NCBI RefSeq assembly: GCF_014522305.1 | Contig: NZ_CP041982.1 | Span: 1,121,001-1,185,000 of the forward strand | DNA: 64,000 nt | DNA from: Lactobacillus sp. PV034 | Lineage (GTDB): Bacteria; Bacillota; Bacilli; Lactobacillales; Lactobacillaceae | Direction: 5' to 3' | Part shown: piece by piece, positions 63,832-64,000 of the stretch | Position numbering within the stretch: position 1 is the stretch's first letter | Layout of the letters: each line of letters starts with the position of its first letter | Program-made: the position numbers and the translations under genes | The notes under the pieces: model-generated | What the model was told of the DNA's origin: nothing | What the model saw: the letters and a program-made list of their open reading frames with translations, nothing else | Databases searched by the model: none

Positions 63832-63898
63832 TTTATTTTTATATCTCTTTATATCTTTATTTTGTTTTTATATCTCTTTATATCTTTTTATATCTTAA
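63832..63898 (-). repeat. Five GATATAAA repeats in the leader/promoter of the ATPase gene
   Basis: On the minus strand GATATAAA occurs five times in about 65 bases, with a longer duplicated unit (AGATATAAAGAGATATAAAA). The set lies directly before the ATG. It could be an operator array, a series of alternative -10 elements or a plain microsatellite. Beyond it (63899-64000) I see nothing definite. Confidence 0.8.
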
Positions 63899-64000
63899 CA
63901 TTATTTTACCTAAATATCTTCTCCTTAACTTGATTTTCTAAGACCTATCCCTAAAGTCATTGCCTTCTGGTTTTATCCATGCTATTCTTTTTTATAAGAT

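Overview
The window looks like a chromosomal segment of a low-GC Lactobacillus, probably of the gasseri/johnsonii group. This is an inference from several signs: five loci for LPQTG-anchored surface proteins with FSIRK-type signal peptides, a typical D-lactate dehydrogenase (ldhD), a proline iminopeptidase, a TTG-started MazF-like toxin and A+T-rich codon use. I ran no database search, so family names rest on recognisable motifs.

Layout. 1-4.5 kb holds a PepSY lipoprotein (cut by the window edge), a small membrane protein, pepI, menG and brnQ. 4.6-31.8 kb is a 27-kb run of surface adhesin genes, all on the minus strand. They are two short proteins sharing a YEIPAY repeat module, a giant mucus-binding (MUB/Rib-type) protein of about 4,090 residues now split by a one-base frameshift, an 879-residue protein and a 2,033-residue protein. 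Each has its own terminator and a promoter close to TTGAAA-N17-TATTAT. 32.5-44.4 kb is an island of toxin-antitoxin-like loci interleaved with ordinary genes (an APC amino-acid permease, ldhD, an AI-2E family exporter, an MFS transporter with a divergent Rgg-like regulator). 44.4-64 kb is housekeeping and accessory: a lipoprotein hydrolase, a PLD-helicase, transporters, a phosphodiesterase, duplicated exonuclease III genes, small stress proteins, DegV, a HAD phosphatase, an OPA sugar-phosphate antiporter with a cre-like site, a tRNA-Thr(AGU) and an AAA ATPase at the right end.

Main discovery. Between 32.5 and 44.3 kb there are at least eight small-peptide loci with the anatomy of type I toxin-antitoxin systems, plus two type II pairs of the MazEF/PemIK kind. 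A five-copy tandem array of Fst/Lpt-like (pAD1 par family) modules holds two intact 30-residue toxins; each antisense RNA carries a copy of its own toxin's start-codon region. Two paralogous loci encode a short leader ORF that overlaps or abuts a 36/37-residue hydrophobic peptide behind a sequestered Shine-Dalgarno, opposed by an antisense RNA with its own promoter and terminator. A further 34-residue peptide has an antisense RNA across its start codon. A holin-like toxin locus and its decayed copy flank the PemIK-like pair. Two related free-standing sRNA candidates sit in the same stretch.

Gene decay is a second theme. The giant MUB gene, one exonuclease III copy, an LtrA-like gene (28-bp tandem duplication) and an AlbA-type ATPase are all broken, mostly by one-base changes in short homopolymers.
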